Shown: positions 8,214-15,500 of the stretch, piece by piece
How the letters are laid out: each line of letters opens with the position of its first letter
How positions within the stretch are numbered: the first letter of the stretch is position 1
NCBI GenBank assembly: GCA_031263835.1
Contig: JAISEZ010000042.1
Location: forward strand, 1-15,609
Length of the DNA: 15,609 bases
From: Tannerella sp.
Lineage (GTDB): Bacteria > Bacteroidota > Bacteroidia > Bacteroidales > Tannerellaceae
Reading direction: 5' to 3'
Notes under the pieces: generated by a model
What the model was told of the DNA's origin: nothing
The model's input: only the letters and a program-made list of their open reading frames with translations
Databases searched by the model: none
Program-made: the position numbers and the translations under genes

Positions 8214-8221
8214 CAAATATA
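8214..8221 (-). promoter_or_regulatory. Possible -7 promoter element upstream of gltB
   Basis: On the minus strand this reads TATATTTG, matching the Bacteroidota -7 consensus TAnnTTTG, 53 bases before the chosen gltB ATG. I see no TTTG-type -33 element at the expected distance, so this rests on one 8-base match in AT-rich DNA. Its position fits the downstream gltB start better than the longer frame. Confidence 0.35.
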
Positions 8222-8289
8222 ACTATTATACTTGAATTATGCTGCGGAATCACTGCTTTTTTATCCCAAATGTTCAAAGGATGCAAGGA

Positions 8290-8357
8290 TTCGAAGATTC
8301 AATAATTCAATGATTCAAAGATTCAAGGGCGAGCGGCGGAGATAACGACCGGGGTAC
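8290..8357 (+). repeat. Octamer-plus-GC-core element (class B), copy 1
   Basis: The element starts with TTCGAAGATTCAA, continues as units of ATTCAANN at 8-base spacing (four ATTCAA cores, 8297-8326), then a GC-rich core GGGCGAGCGGCGG and GATAACG. It is followed directly by copy 2, which begins with the same TTCGAAG. The six bases ATGCAA at 8281-8286 also precede the octamers of copy 3. It lies 130 bases upstream of the gltB start. I do not recognise it as a named element. Confidence 0.8.
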
Positions 8358-8434
8358 TTCGAAGATTCAATGATTCAAGGATTCAATGATTCAAAGATTC
8401 AAGGGCGAGCGACGGGGATAACGGCTGGGGATAC
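8358..8434 (+). repeat. Octamer-plus-GC-core element (class B), copy 2
   Basis: Direct repeat of copy 1, differing mainly by one extra ATTCAANN octamer (five cores) and by a few substitutions in the GC core (GGGCGAGCGACGG). The whole-octamer difference suggests slippage within the unit tract after a 68-bp tandem duplication. The following 8435-8523 shows no gene or repeat that I can support. Confidence 0.8.
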
Positions 8435-8523
8435 TGTGCCTGATTATGTAACGGGAAATTTACCGTATTCGCCGCTGTACCTTTTCGCCGGGTTTCAAAG
8501 AGTTGAATCCTTCCGACAGAATA

Positions 8524-8627
8524 GGGAGACGTTCCTCTGCAGGTGGAGGAGCGTCTCCTCTGCAGGTGGAGGAGCGTCTCCTCTACAGGTGGAGGAGCGT
8601 CTCCTCTGTAGGTAGAGGAGACGCTCC
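8524..8627. repeat. 23-bp palindromic tandem array (class D)
   Basis: Three full 23-bp units lie at 8545-8567, 8568-8590 and 8591-8613, after a diverged partial unit (8524-8544) and before an inverted partial unit (8614-8627). Each full unit contains GAGGAG-CGT-CTCCTC, a 6-bp stem with a 3-base loop, then a variable linker (TGCAGGT, TACAGGT or TGTAGGT). The units are contiguous, without spacers. The array begins 20 bases past the stop of the HU-like/DUF4469 gene in its transcription direction. Confidence 0.85.
8594..8627 (-). terminator. Strong hairpin after the HU-like/DUF4469 gene; possible terminator
   Basis: The last direct unit and the inverted partial unit of the 23-bp array form a perfect 14-bp stem, GGAGCGTCTCCTCT (8594-8607) with AGAGGAGACGCTCC (8614-8627), around a 6-base loop. 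It starts 20 bases after the stop codon at 8648-8650. No T-run follows on the transcribed strand, so a standard intrinsic terminator is not shown; a 3'-end stabiliser or a termination aid are both possible. Confidence 0.45.
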
Positions 8628-8647
8628 CTGGCATACTGGAGATTTTT

Positions 8648-9355
8648 TCAGCTGACAGTGAGCGTTTTGGCAAATACGACCGTCCTGCAATCATTCAGCA
8701 GTTTGCCGGCATGCGAATACTGTGTCGTCACTTTCACGTGATACGTTCCGGGCCCCAGCGGGGGGATAAGCGCAATCAGCTGTGAGGGATTGTTGGTGAC
8801 GAGGGTGGCGGCCTTCGTCTCCGCACCGCCTTCGAGGCGTACGAAGTAGAGTCCGTTTTCCGACTTGATGCCTGCCACCTTGATGTGGACGCCGGCGATG
8901 TCGACTGCGCCGCCGACCGTGAGTACGGTGTCCACCTGTCCCGTGACGCTGTCCTTCACCTGCAGTATCTGCGGCTGGGGTGAGGGGGGATGGATTTTGA
9001 CCAGCCTGATGCGCTTCACGGCTTCGCGAAGGAGCGTGCCCGGCTGGGTGGCCACGAGCAGTTCGTGACGTGCGGGGTCAAACGAATCCGTCGCGCCATT
9101 GTACACGCCCGGCATCCGGAAGCCCGTCTGTACCAGCGGGATATGAAACTCGTCTCCTTCTTCCACGATGGAGGCGGCAGTTTCTTCCATGCTGTTGAAG
9201 ACGGCCAGAATGTCGGTTCGGGTCAGGGTAGTGCCCCTCTTCAACATCTGGTCGATAAACCCGTCCCGGTCATAGCTCACGTTCGGATGCGGCTGAGCCG
9301 AAAAGTCGTCGGGGCGGTCAGTCAATAGATTTGCTCTCAAAGAATACTGTAACAT
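8648..9355 (-). CDS. HU-like DNA-binding domain protein with C-terminal DUF4469 domain
   Basis: A 235-residue protein of a type common in Bacteroidales. Residues 1-120 fit the HU/IHF-like N-terminal domain of this family (RGTTLTRTDILAVFNSMEE, IVEEGDEFHIPLVQTGFRMPGVYNGATDSFDPARH, PGTLLREAVKRI). A proline-rich linker (PPSPQPQ, about 124-130) leads to a C-terminal beta domain resembling DUF4469 (about 131-235, ending LNDCRTVVFAKTLTVS). There is no signal peptide or membrane segment, so it is probably cytoplasmic and may bind DNA; the function of the family is unknown to me. It stands alone, with its own likely promoter, between the sus operon terminator and gltB, and class B repeats lie on both sides. 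The family assignment comes from recalled N-terminal sequence similarity and no search was run. Confidence 0.8.
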   Translation of the reverse strand: MLQYSLRANLLTDRPDDFSAQPHPNVSYDRDGFIDQMLKRGTTLTRTDILAVFNSMEETAASIVEEGDEFHIPLVQTGFRMPGVYNGATDSFDPARHELLVATQPGTLLREAVKRIRLVKIHPPSPQPQILQVKDSVTGQVDTVLTVGGAVDIAGVHIKVAGIKSENGLYFVRLEGGAETKAATLVTNNPSQLIALIPPLGPGTYHVKVTTQYSHAGKLLNDCRTVVFAKTLTVS

Positions 9356-9395
9356 AACGTTTTCCTGTTTTATAGATTAATAATCACGTTTATCT

Positions 9396-9421
9396 GCCGG
9401 CAACGGTGTCTCCCCGCCGGC
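9396..9421 (-). other. Small hairpin in the leader of the HU-like/DUF4469 gene
   Basis: GCCGGC at 9396-9401 and again at 9416-9421 can pair (the hexamer is self-complementary) around a 14-base loop. It would sit in the transcribed leader, 41 bases before the ATG, if the -7 box at 9450-9457 is used. It could be chance in GC-rich DNA. Confidence 0.3.
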
Positions 9422-9449
9422 GCTGCTGTTCTCTTTTTCTTTTCCGGGC

Positions 9450-9486
9450 CAAAGGTAGGATGTATTCACCGTATCAGATTCACCGT
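9450..9486 (-). promoter_or_regulatory. Likely -7 promoter box with upstream direct repeats for the HU-like/DUF4469 gene
   Basis: On the minus strand, 9457-9450 reads TACCTTTG, a full match to TAnnTTTG. This gives a leader of roughly 85-90 bases. Immediately upstream lie two identical 9-mers, ACGGTGAAT on the coding strand (plus-strand ATTCACCGT at 9464-9472 and 9478-9486), exactly 14 bases apart, over the region where a -33 element would be. A standard TTTG -33 box is not evident. The repeats could be an activator or repressor site. Confidence 0.45.
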
Positions 9487-9533
9487 TTTAGTTAAATCTC
9501 TGCGCAGCATCTCCTAAATAATGCTAATGAACG

Positions 9534-9556
9534 GGACAGTGATGAATGGACAGTGA
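9534..9556. repeat. Short 14-bp-period direct repeat
   Basis: GGACAGTGA occurs at 9534-9542 and again at 9548-9556. The 14-base period equals that of the promoter-proximal 9-mers. It lies between the sus terminator and the downstream gene's promoter, with no assigned role. Confidence 0.5.
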
Positions 9557-9562
9557 AATCAT

Positions 9563-9652
9563 GAGCGGCGGGGGGTGCTGTAATGAGTGTCATGCATAAC
9601 ATCACCCCTATTGCACAAAACCATGCCATGCAAAGTATATCCCCCGCCGCTC
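9563..9652. repeat. 12-bp perfect inverted repeat bounding a 90-bp segment
   Basis: GAGCGGCGGGGG (9563-9574) pairs perfectly with CCCCCGCCGCTC (9641-9652), enclosing 66 bases. The right arm is the GC core of class B copy 3, so the left arm looks like an isolated half of that core in opposite orientation. There is no coding content inside. Confidence 0.6.
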
Positions 9653-9700
9653 GCCCCTGAATCTTTGAATCTTTGAATGATTGAATCTTTGAATTTGCAT
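9639..9700 (-). repeat. Octamer-plus-GC-core element (class B), copy 3, inverted
   Basis: Read on the minus strand it begins ATGCAA, then five ATTCAA-type cores at 8-base spacing, then the GC core GGGCGAGCGGCGG and GGGATA. It has the same structure as the two copies at 8290-8434, but inverted. Together the copies bracket the HU-like/DUF4469 gene, its promoter and its 3' hairpin array. Confidence 0.8.
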
Positions 9701-9731
9701 GTCCCTGCACCCTGTCATGCCCGTATAATTC

Positions 9732-9764
9732 AAAAAAGGGACGAAGCCCGCTGCTCCGTCCCTT
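9732..9764 (-). terminator. Intrinsic terminator of the susC-susD-lipoprotein operon
   Basis: On the minus strand AAGGGACG (9764-9757) pairs with CGTCCCTT (9743-9736). Inside, a further AGC/GCT pairing follows after one mismatch. The 3' arm runs straight into six T (9737-9732). It lies 24 bases after the lipoprotein stop at 9789-9791. This is the only textbook terminator in the window. Confidence 0.85.
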
Positions 9765-9788
9765 CTTACCGAATAAATTTCCGGTCTG

Positions 9789-10826
9789 TCAGAAGGTGGC
9801 GATCCCGTTACTTTTGATCTCCTCTTCCGTCAGCGCCCTGTCGAAGATGGCCAGCTTGGCAACGATCAGGGGGAAGCCCTGACCGTCCTCGCCGTCATTG
9901 TCGGCAAACAGCAGTACGCCGTCCGGATTCCAGGCACGTTCGCCGTCCAGGTCTCCGGGACTGCTGTTCGGATGTCTCACGCCGTCCAGGAAATACTTGA
10001 GTTCCTGACCCAGCTGAACGGAAATAATAAAGCGATACCACGTGTCTTTTACAAACAGGTGTTCCGACGAAGTGTAGAGTCCCGTAATACCGTAATCGGC
10101 CCTCGGACGCCAGAAAAAGTCGCCGTCGGAGGTGTTGTCCGTCGCCGTCTGGTAGAGGCAGTAATACTTGCCGTTCTCCCATGCGGGGGTACCGGTCGGG
10201 CCTCCGGGGAATTTGCAGTCTATCAGAACCGTAAATTCGTTCACCTTCTTCCCGCCACCGTTGGCGGCAAATCCGTGACTGTAGATGAAATGATTGTAGT
10301 TCCATACGCCGTCTACCCGCTCACTGCAGGGGACAACGATGGCCTTTGTCCGCCGGTTGTAGCCGTCGGTCTGCACAAAGCCCGAACCTACCGGAACCAG
10401 ATCCGGCCCTATGGTGGCTTTGAACAGGCTGTTTGCATCCTGAAATTCCCACAGGGCTTTTACACCGAGCTTCTGCAGTTTTTCCGCCAGCGTCACTTCA
10501 TAGACTTCTACGGGAATTTCCTTGCGGATGTTTCCCTGACTGACGTAGATAACGGTATTTCCAACGTCTACGGAAGTCACTCTTCCGAAATTGTCTACAG
10601 TTGCGATGAGAGGATCGGCTGATTCCCACGTGAACTCATAGTCCGTGCAGTCCCACGGCACAGGCCAGGCCTGCGCCTTTACCTTTTCACCGATATTGAC
10701 CCGTACGGCGTCCCCTGCCAGAATATCCTTCAGGACAACCCCTTCACCGAGCCTTTTTTCACATCCTGCCAGGCACAAGCCGGCCACAAGGATGTACAGG
10801 CCATTAAGAAAATGTTTTCTGTTCAT
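9789..10826 (-). CDS. Big_2/LamG-type surface lipoprotein (putative surface glycan-binding protein)
   Basis: This 345-residue protein begins with a lipoprotein signal peptide whose lipobox LAGC places the lipidated Cys at residue 22. Residues about 35-113 look like a bacterial Ig-like Big_2 domain (FTWESADPLIATVDNFGRVTSVDVGNTVIYV). Residues about 122-345 resemble a concanavalin-A/LamG-like beta-sandwich (ALWEFQDANSLFKATIG near the start, KYFLDGVRHP and VAKLAIFDRALTEEEI near the end, the latter a usual LamG closing motif). It starts 4 bases after susD, so it is co-transcribed and probably translationally linked. By position and domains it likely helps SusD hold the substrate at the cell surface. 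I see no catalytic motif, but a LamG-fold hydrolase or lyase cannot be excluded by eye. Confidence 0.82.
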   Translation of the reverse strand: MNRKHFLNGLYILVAGLCLAGCEKRLGEGVVLKDILAGDAVRVNIGEKVKAQAWPVPWDCTDYEFTWESADPLIATVDNFGRVTSVDVGNTVIYVSQGNIRKEIPVEVYEVTLAEKLQKLGVKALWEFQDANSLFKATIGPDLVPVGSGFVQTDGYNRRTKAIVVPCSERVDGVWNYNHFIYSHGFAANGGGKKVNEFTVLIDCKFPGGPTGTPAWENGKYYCLYQTATDNTSDGDFFWRPRADYGITGLYTSSEHLFVKDTWYRFIISVQLGQELKYFLDGVRHPNSSPGDLDGERAWNPDGVLLFADNDGEDGQGFPLIVAKLAIFDRALTEEEIKSNGIATF

Positions 10827-10830
10827 GTCT

Positions 10831-12492
10831 TCAATATATTAAGTTCAGTTTGTCGATATTTGCCAGGTTGGGATTCATGCGTACATCCGGAGCCGGATAG
10901 GGAAGATACATTTTTGTCTGATCCCATTCGCCGGAAGGGCCAAAAGGCTCTTTCATAAAAATACCGGGTACGACTTCCCTTTCCGGATTCCGTTTCCGAT
11001 ATTCAAAATGATCTCTCACCCGATTCATCCGGTGCATGTCGAAATAACGTGCTGCAAAATTACCCCAGTAATATCCGGCAATTTCCCAGCCATGCTCGTT
11101 GTAGGCGGCTTCAGCCAGTTCGTCGGGCGTCATGGCTGAAGGATAAATGTTCTGCGGACCATCGGCGCCGTTTGCACGGTTCCGGACACGGTTCAACAAT
11201 TCGACGGCTCGGCTGTTCGTCTGTCCTGAGCGACCAACCGCTTCGGCATACCAGCAGTAAACTTCTGCCAGCCGCACGGTCTGATGGATTTGCGTCCCCC
11301 ATCCGTTACTTTGTGATTCGAAACTCCTGTAATGATCATACTCGTAAGTTCCGGCAGTGTTGTCGTCGGTCGTAAACGCAGATTTCCTGAAATAAGGCTG
11401 CCTCTGCTCTTCCGGTATCTCATCGCTCCACCAGGGATACGCTTCTCCTTTACCCACATGATAAGTTACGGGAGCATAAGTCCAGTCTTTACGGTCTCCT
11501 TCCGGGAAATCACAGTAAAAAGCGAATTCGCCACGCCAGCTGTTGTAACCGCCGCTAATCTCATGGATATCCTCAATGCATCCTCTGGCATTCTGGGAGT
11601 CATCACCCGTTCCCGTCACCGTACTGTAATATACGGCTAAGATTACTTCCGTATTTTTCAAGTTATATTCTTTGGAGTGAATTTTCCAGTATTCATCATA
11701 TAACCGGTAATAATACGTCCCGTTTTCCGCGCCGTCAATTACTTCCAGTGCTTTATTTGCTGCCAGCTGATAATATTCCGCCCCTTTATTCAGAGGCCAG
11801 CCGGCCATGGTCAGATAGACATACGCCAGTGTCGCCTGTGCAGCGCCTTTGCTTACGGCTACATTGACACCGTTCATCGCCCACGGGCCGGCAGTGTAGT
11901 TGGCCGGAAGTTTTTCAGCTTCTTTCAGGTCGCTGACAATCAAATCGAAAATGTCCGAAACGGAAGACACTTCTATAGAAAGGTCTATGTCTTCCGTTAC
12001 CACTTTAGGAACAGGCCCCCACTCGCGCACAAGATAAAAGTAGGCCCATGCACGCCAGTAATACGCCTGTCCGAGCGCAAAAATAATTTCTTCCTGTGTG
12101 ACATCGGGCGTGTTTTCTACTCCATTGATAATGTAGTTGGCCGCTTTAATCATTTTCCAAAGCCAGTACCAGCTACCGGTGTCAATCGTCATTGAACTGT
12201 TGGTGTCGGAAACATCGTAATTATCAAATTCTCTCCTGGGCGCCTTATTACTTGCAGGATGTGTAGAGGCATCATCGCCGGCAGTGACAATTTCAAATGT
12301 AATTGAAGCTTTTGTTCCCTTGAGCACTTGCCTGTTAAGTGCATGAACAGCCCCTTCCAAATCACTGCGCTGGGAAAAGGCTAAATTATCCATGATTTGC
12401 CCTTTTGGATCCTCCTGCAAAAATTCGGAACAGGATACCGTCCAGAAGGCCATTAAAGCTATCACAACTGTTTTATGCAAAAAAGATTTCAT
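10831..12492 (-). CDS. SusD/RagB-family outer-membrane glycan-binding lipoprotein
   Basis: A SusD-like lipoprotein forms the lid over its SusC partner and captures the glycan at the cell surface. It has 553 residues, normal for the family. The signal peptide ends in a lipobox-like TVSC with the lipidated Cys at 21, followed by SEFLQEDPKG. Family marks include the helical repeat body (YYWRAWAYFYLVREWGPVPKV), the LAEVYCWYAEAVGRSG segment, LLNRVRNRAN, and the conserved ending YLPYPAPDVRMNPNL. It follows susC by 27 bases and precedes the LamG lipoprotein by 4. Its DNA is clearly AT-richer than gltB (17 GC of 60 at 11641-11700), like the barrel part of susC. I give no symbol because the true susD is the starch protein and the substrate here is unknown. 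Confidence 0.94.
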   Translation of the reverse strand: MKSFLHKTVVIALMAFWTVSCSEFLQEDPKGQIMDNLAFSQRSDLEGAVHALNRQVLKGTKASITFEIVTAGDDASTHPASNKAPRREFDNYDVSDTNSSMTIDTGSWYWLWKMIKAANYIINGVENTPDVTQEEIIFALGQAYYWRAWAYFYLVREWGPVPKVVTEDIDLSIEVSSVSDIFDLIVSDLKEAEKLPANYTAGPWAMNGVNVAVSKGAAQATLAYVYLTMAGWPLNKGAEYYQLAANKALEVIDGAENGTYYYRLYDEYWKIHSKEYNLKNTEVILAVYYSTVTGTGDDSQNARGCIEDIHEISGGYNSWRGEFAFYCDFPEGDRKDWTYAPVTYHVGKGEAYPWWSDEIPEEQRQPYFRKSAFTTDDNTAGTYEYDHYRSFESQSNGWGTQIHQTVRLAEVYCWYAEAVGRSGQTNSRAVELLNRVRNRANGADGPQNIYPSAMTPDELAEAAYNEHGWEIAGYYWGNFAARYFDMHRMNRVRDHFEYRKRNPEREVVPGIFMKEPFGPSGEWDQTKMYLPYPAPDVRMNPNLANIDKLNLIY

Positions 12493-12519
12493 ATTTTTCT
12501 GTTTTTAATGGGTACATAA

Positions 12520-15500
12520 TCAAAAATCAAAACGTAAGATAAACGTATAGGATCTCGGCACTGGAAACGAGCCGTTATCCAGTCCGAAAGTAGTGTCACG
12601 ATAGGTTTCGTTTATTTCCGATACGGTTTCCGGATCCATGCCTTTGTATTTGGAAAGCACAAACAGATTGTCTGCACTGATCGAAAGATGGATATCTGCT
12701 ATCCCGGTCGACGATTTGGGAATCTTATACCCGAGGGTCAGATTCTGTAACCGCAGGAAAGCGGCATTTTCCAGCCATTGCGTCGAAGCGCCATAATATT
12801 TGTTATCCGGATTACTCAAACTCGGAAATTCGGCATGACTCTTGTCTGCCACCCTGTCCCAGCTGAGATAGTAGGCTTCGCGGCTGGAAATAAATCGGGA
12901 AGCGCCCACTTTACAGGACTCCACATAACGGGAAAGATTCAATCGGTTATACTTGCCTGTGGCGCGGAAAAACAGATTCAAGTCCCAGTTTTTATAATTG
13001 AACTGATTGTTCCAGCCAAAAATCCATTCAGGTGTCGGATTACCGGTTACAATCCGGTCGTTATCATTTGGATTGATCGTAGTGCTGCCGTCAGCCTTCC
13101 GGTACAGATTGGCGCCATTATCGTCAAAACCGACCCAGTCGAATAAATAAAAGCTTCCAACGGGCATACCGGGTTCCATGGCAAATAATCCGCCTCCCAG
13201 CAGGCCGCCGCGGGTCGCGTCCGGAATGATACGGGTCTCGCCGGCTAAATCCTTAATCGTATTTTTGGTATAAGTTGCAGTCAACGTACTTTCCCAAATC
13301 ATATCCTGCCTTCGGAGCGGATAACCGTTGAATGTAAATTCCCAGCCGGTATTATCTACCGCACCCTGATTTGTCCAGATTTTCCCGCCTCCGTTATATA
13401 ACGGGAGGTTTTTCTCGAATAACAAATCGGTAGTATTCTTCCGGAACCAGTCTACAGTCAAATTCAATCGCTGATCCAGTACACTGATATCAGCGCCAAG
13501 GTCATACTGGACTGTTTTCTCCCAGTGAATATCAGGATTTACAAATTTGTTCAGCCAGAAACCCGGGAACTGCTCGTTCAGTCCATAGACGGCATTATCC
13601 TGCGTCAAGGCGGCCAGCGTCGCATAAGGACCTACCCCGTGATTACCGGTCGATCCCATGGTGGCACGAAACTTCAATTGCTGAAAGATATCTTTATTTA
13701 TAAATGATTCTTCTGCAATATTCCAGGCAAGGCCTCCGGAGGGAAAATAACCCCATTTATAATCGTTTTTGAATTGCGAAGGCGCATCAGCCCGGAAAGT
13801 CCCTGTAAACACGTATTTTCCCCTGTAGCTGTATATTAACCGTCCAAGAGTGGATACCATCTGATCTCCGGAATAGGCATTGGATGCATCCTTTGTTGAG
13901 GCAGAAGCTAAATTCCAGTAACTTACCTGTTCGAGCGACAAGTCCCGCCCCCTGCCTTCCAAACGACTCCATTCGTATTTGGTCGTCTCCAGTATTCCCG
14001 TAGCTGTCAGGCGATGATCGCCGAACTCTTTCTGATAGGTCAGATTGTTGATATTCCGCCAGCGATAGTTTTGATCCGAGCGATTGTACGCTTCATTCGG
14101 TGAATTTGGATAACGCTTTATGGAACTGAAACTGCGGTTAATACTTTGATTGCGGCTGTACAGGCCCTGTAAGGAAAGGGTCAGTCCGTCCATAATCCTG
14201 AAGCGCAAATCCGCGAAACCGGTAAAACTGTGACTTTCGTCGTCCCAGTAACGGGCATGTAATTCGCCATAAGGGCTGTTTCCAAGTGCACCGTAAGGAT
14301 CCAGATTGTATGTACCATCCGGCGCCTGTAATTCCATACAGGGCGAAAATTCAATTATATCCGTAAACTGATTTTGACCGGATCCGTTGTGCGAATTACC
14401 GGTGCTTCCCGTCACATACGACGAAACGGTAAACCAGGGAGTGATTTCCGTATCCAGGGTCGCCTTGAAATTATAATTTCGCGAAGTGGTGGTAATAAGT
14501 TGTCCCCGACTGTCGCCACCCCATGCCGTAAGGGTATACTTCGTCAGTTTGCTTCCACCTGAAATGTTCAGATTATAATTTTGACTGAAACCGGTTTGTG
14601 TCATCAGGTCAATCCAGTCAATTCCTTTGGTACCGGCTTTATAGGCCGCCATATCTTCATCGGAAATGGAACCTCCGCCGACAATGTCATTGTATGCTTT
14701 GGCATATTCATAAGGACTTAACAGATCCGGAATTTTGCGCATGGTTGCCCAGTTATACCGTGCATCGAAAGTTACTTTCGCATTGCCTTCCTGACCGCGC
14801 CTGGTGGTGACCAGGATGACTCCGTTGGCGCCCTGCGAACCGTAGATCGCCGTCGAGGAAGCATCTTTCAACACTTCAATAGATTGAATGTCATAAAAAT
14901 TACCGACAGAGCCTCCGATGACGCCGTCCACTACCCACAGCGGTTCGCTGCTCTTGTTCAGCGAAGTGATACCGCGGATACGGATGTTCGTATTACCGGC
15001 GCCGCGGGTACTCGTGATGTTCACGCCGGCGGCTTTTCCCTGCAGGATCTGGGTAACGCCTCCCTGCGGCAGGTTCTTGAATTTCTCGCTCGAAATGGAC
15101 ACCAGCGAACCGGTCAGGTCGGACTTGCGCACCGTACCGTAACCGATTACGACCACTTCCTCAATCTGCTTCGTGTCTTCCTGCAGCGCTACCCGCATGC
15201 CGGCGGCAGCCCTGACGGTTTGCGTTACGTATCCGATAAAGGATATTTCCAGTTCCGTTCCCGCAGCGACGCTCAGGACAAAACGTCCCTGCCCGTCGGT
15301 AACGGTACCGGTCTGCGTTCCCTTTACCGCTACGGAAGCGCCCGGAACCGGCTCGCCGGTTTCGTCGTACACATATCCGGCAATCCCGTTTTGCTGAAAC
15401 GTTTCGCTCGACGGAACAGCGGATGTTCCCGTTTCCTCTTCTGCGTTGCCACTGGCAGCCGCGACTGTTGAGAAGACGGACGCCAGCAGCAGCAGGATGA

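Noticed and set aside
8161..8286. A longer gltB start adding 42 residues
   Set aside because: It would make the propeptide 64 residues, run through the candidate -7 box, and begin in the repeat-rich spacer. The start at 8160 gives a normal short propeptide.
8524..8627. A possible CRISPR array
   Set aside because: The 23-bp units are directly adjacent with no unique spacers, and no cas gene is present.
8383..8694. A 103-codon frame (and an 81-codon frame at 8370-8615) over the repeat region
   Set aside because: The translations are mainly the 23-bp array and octamer element read in frame, and the first overlaps the end of the DUF4469 gene.
8290..9700. A complete insertion sequence or transposon
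   Set aside because: The flanking repeats enclose no transposase or recombinase, and no target-site duplication could be recognised. An invertible or passively mobile unit remains only a hypothesis.
9492..9710. A 72-codon frame starting in class B copy 3
   Set aside because: Its first third is translated octamer repeat, and the rest covers the 12-bp inverted repeat. No homologous family is recognisable.
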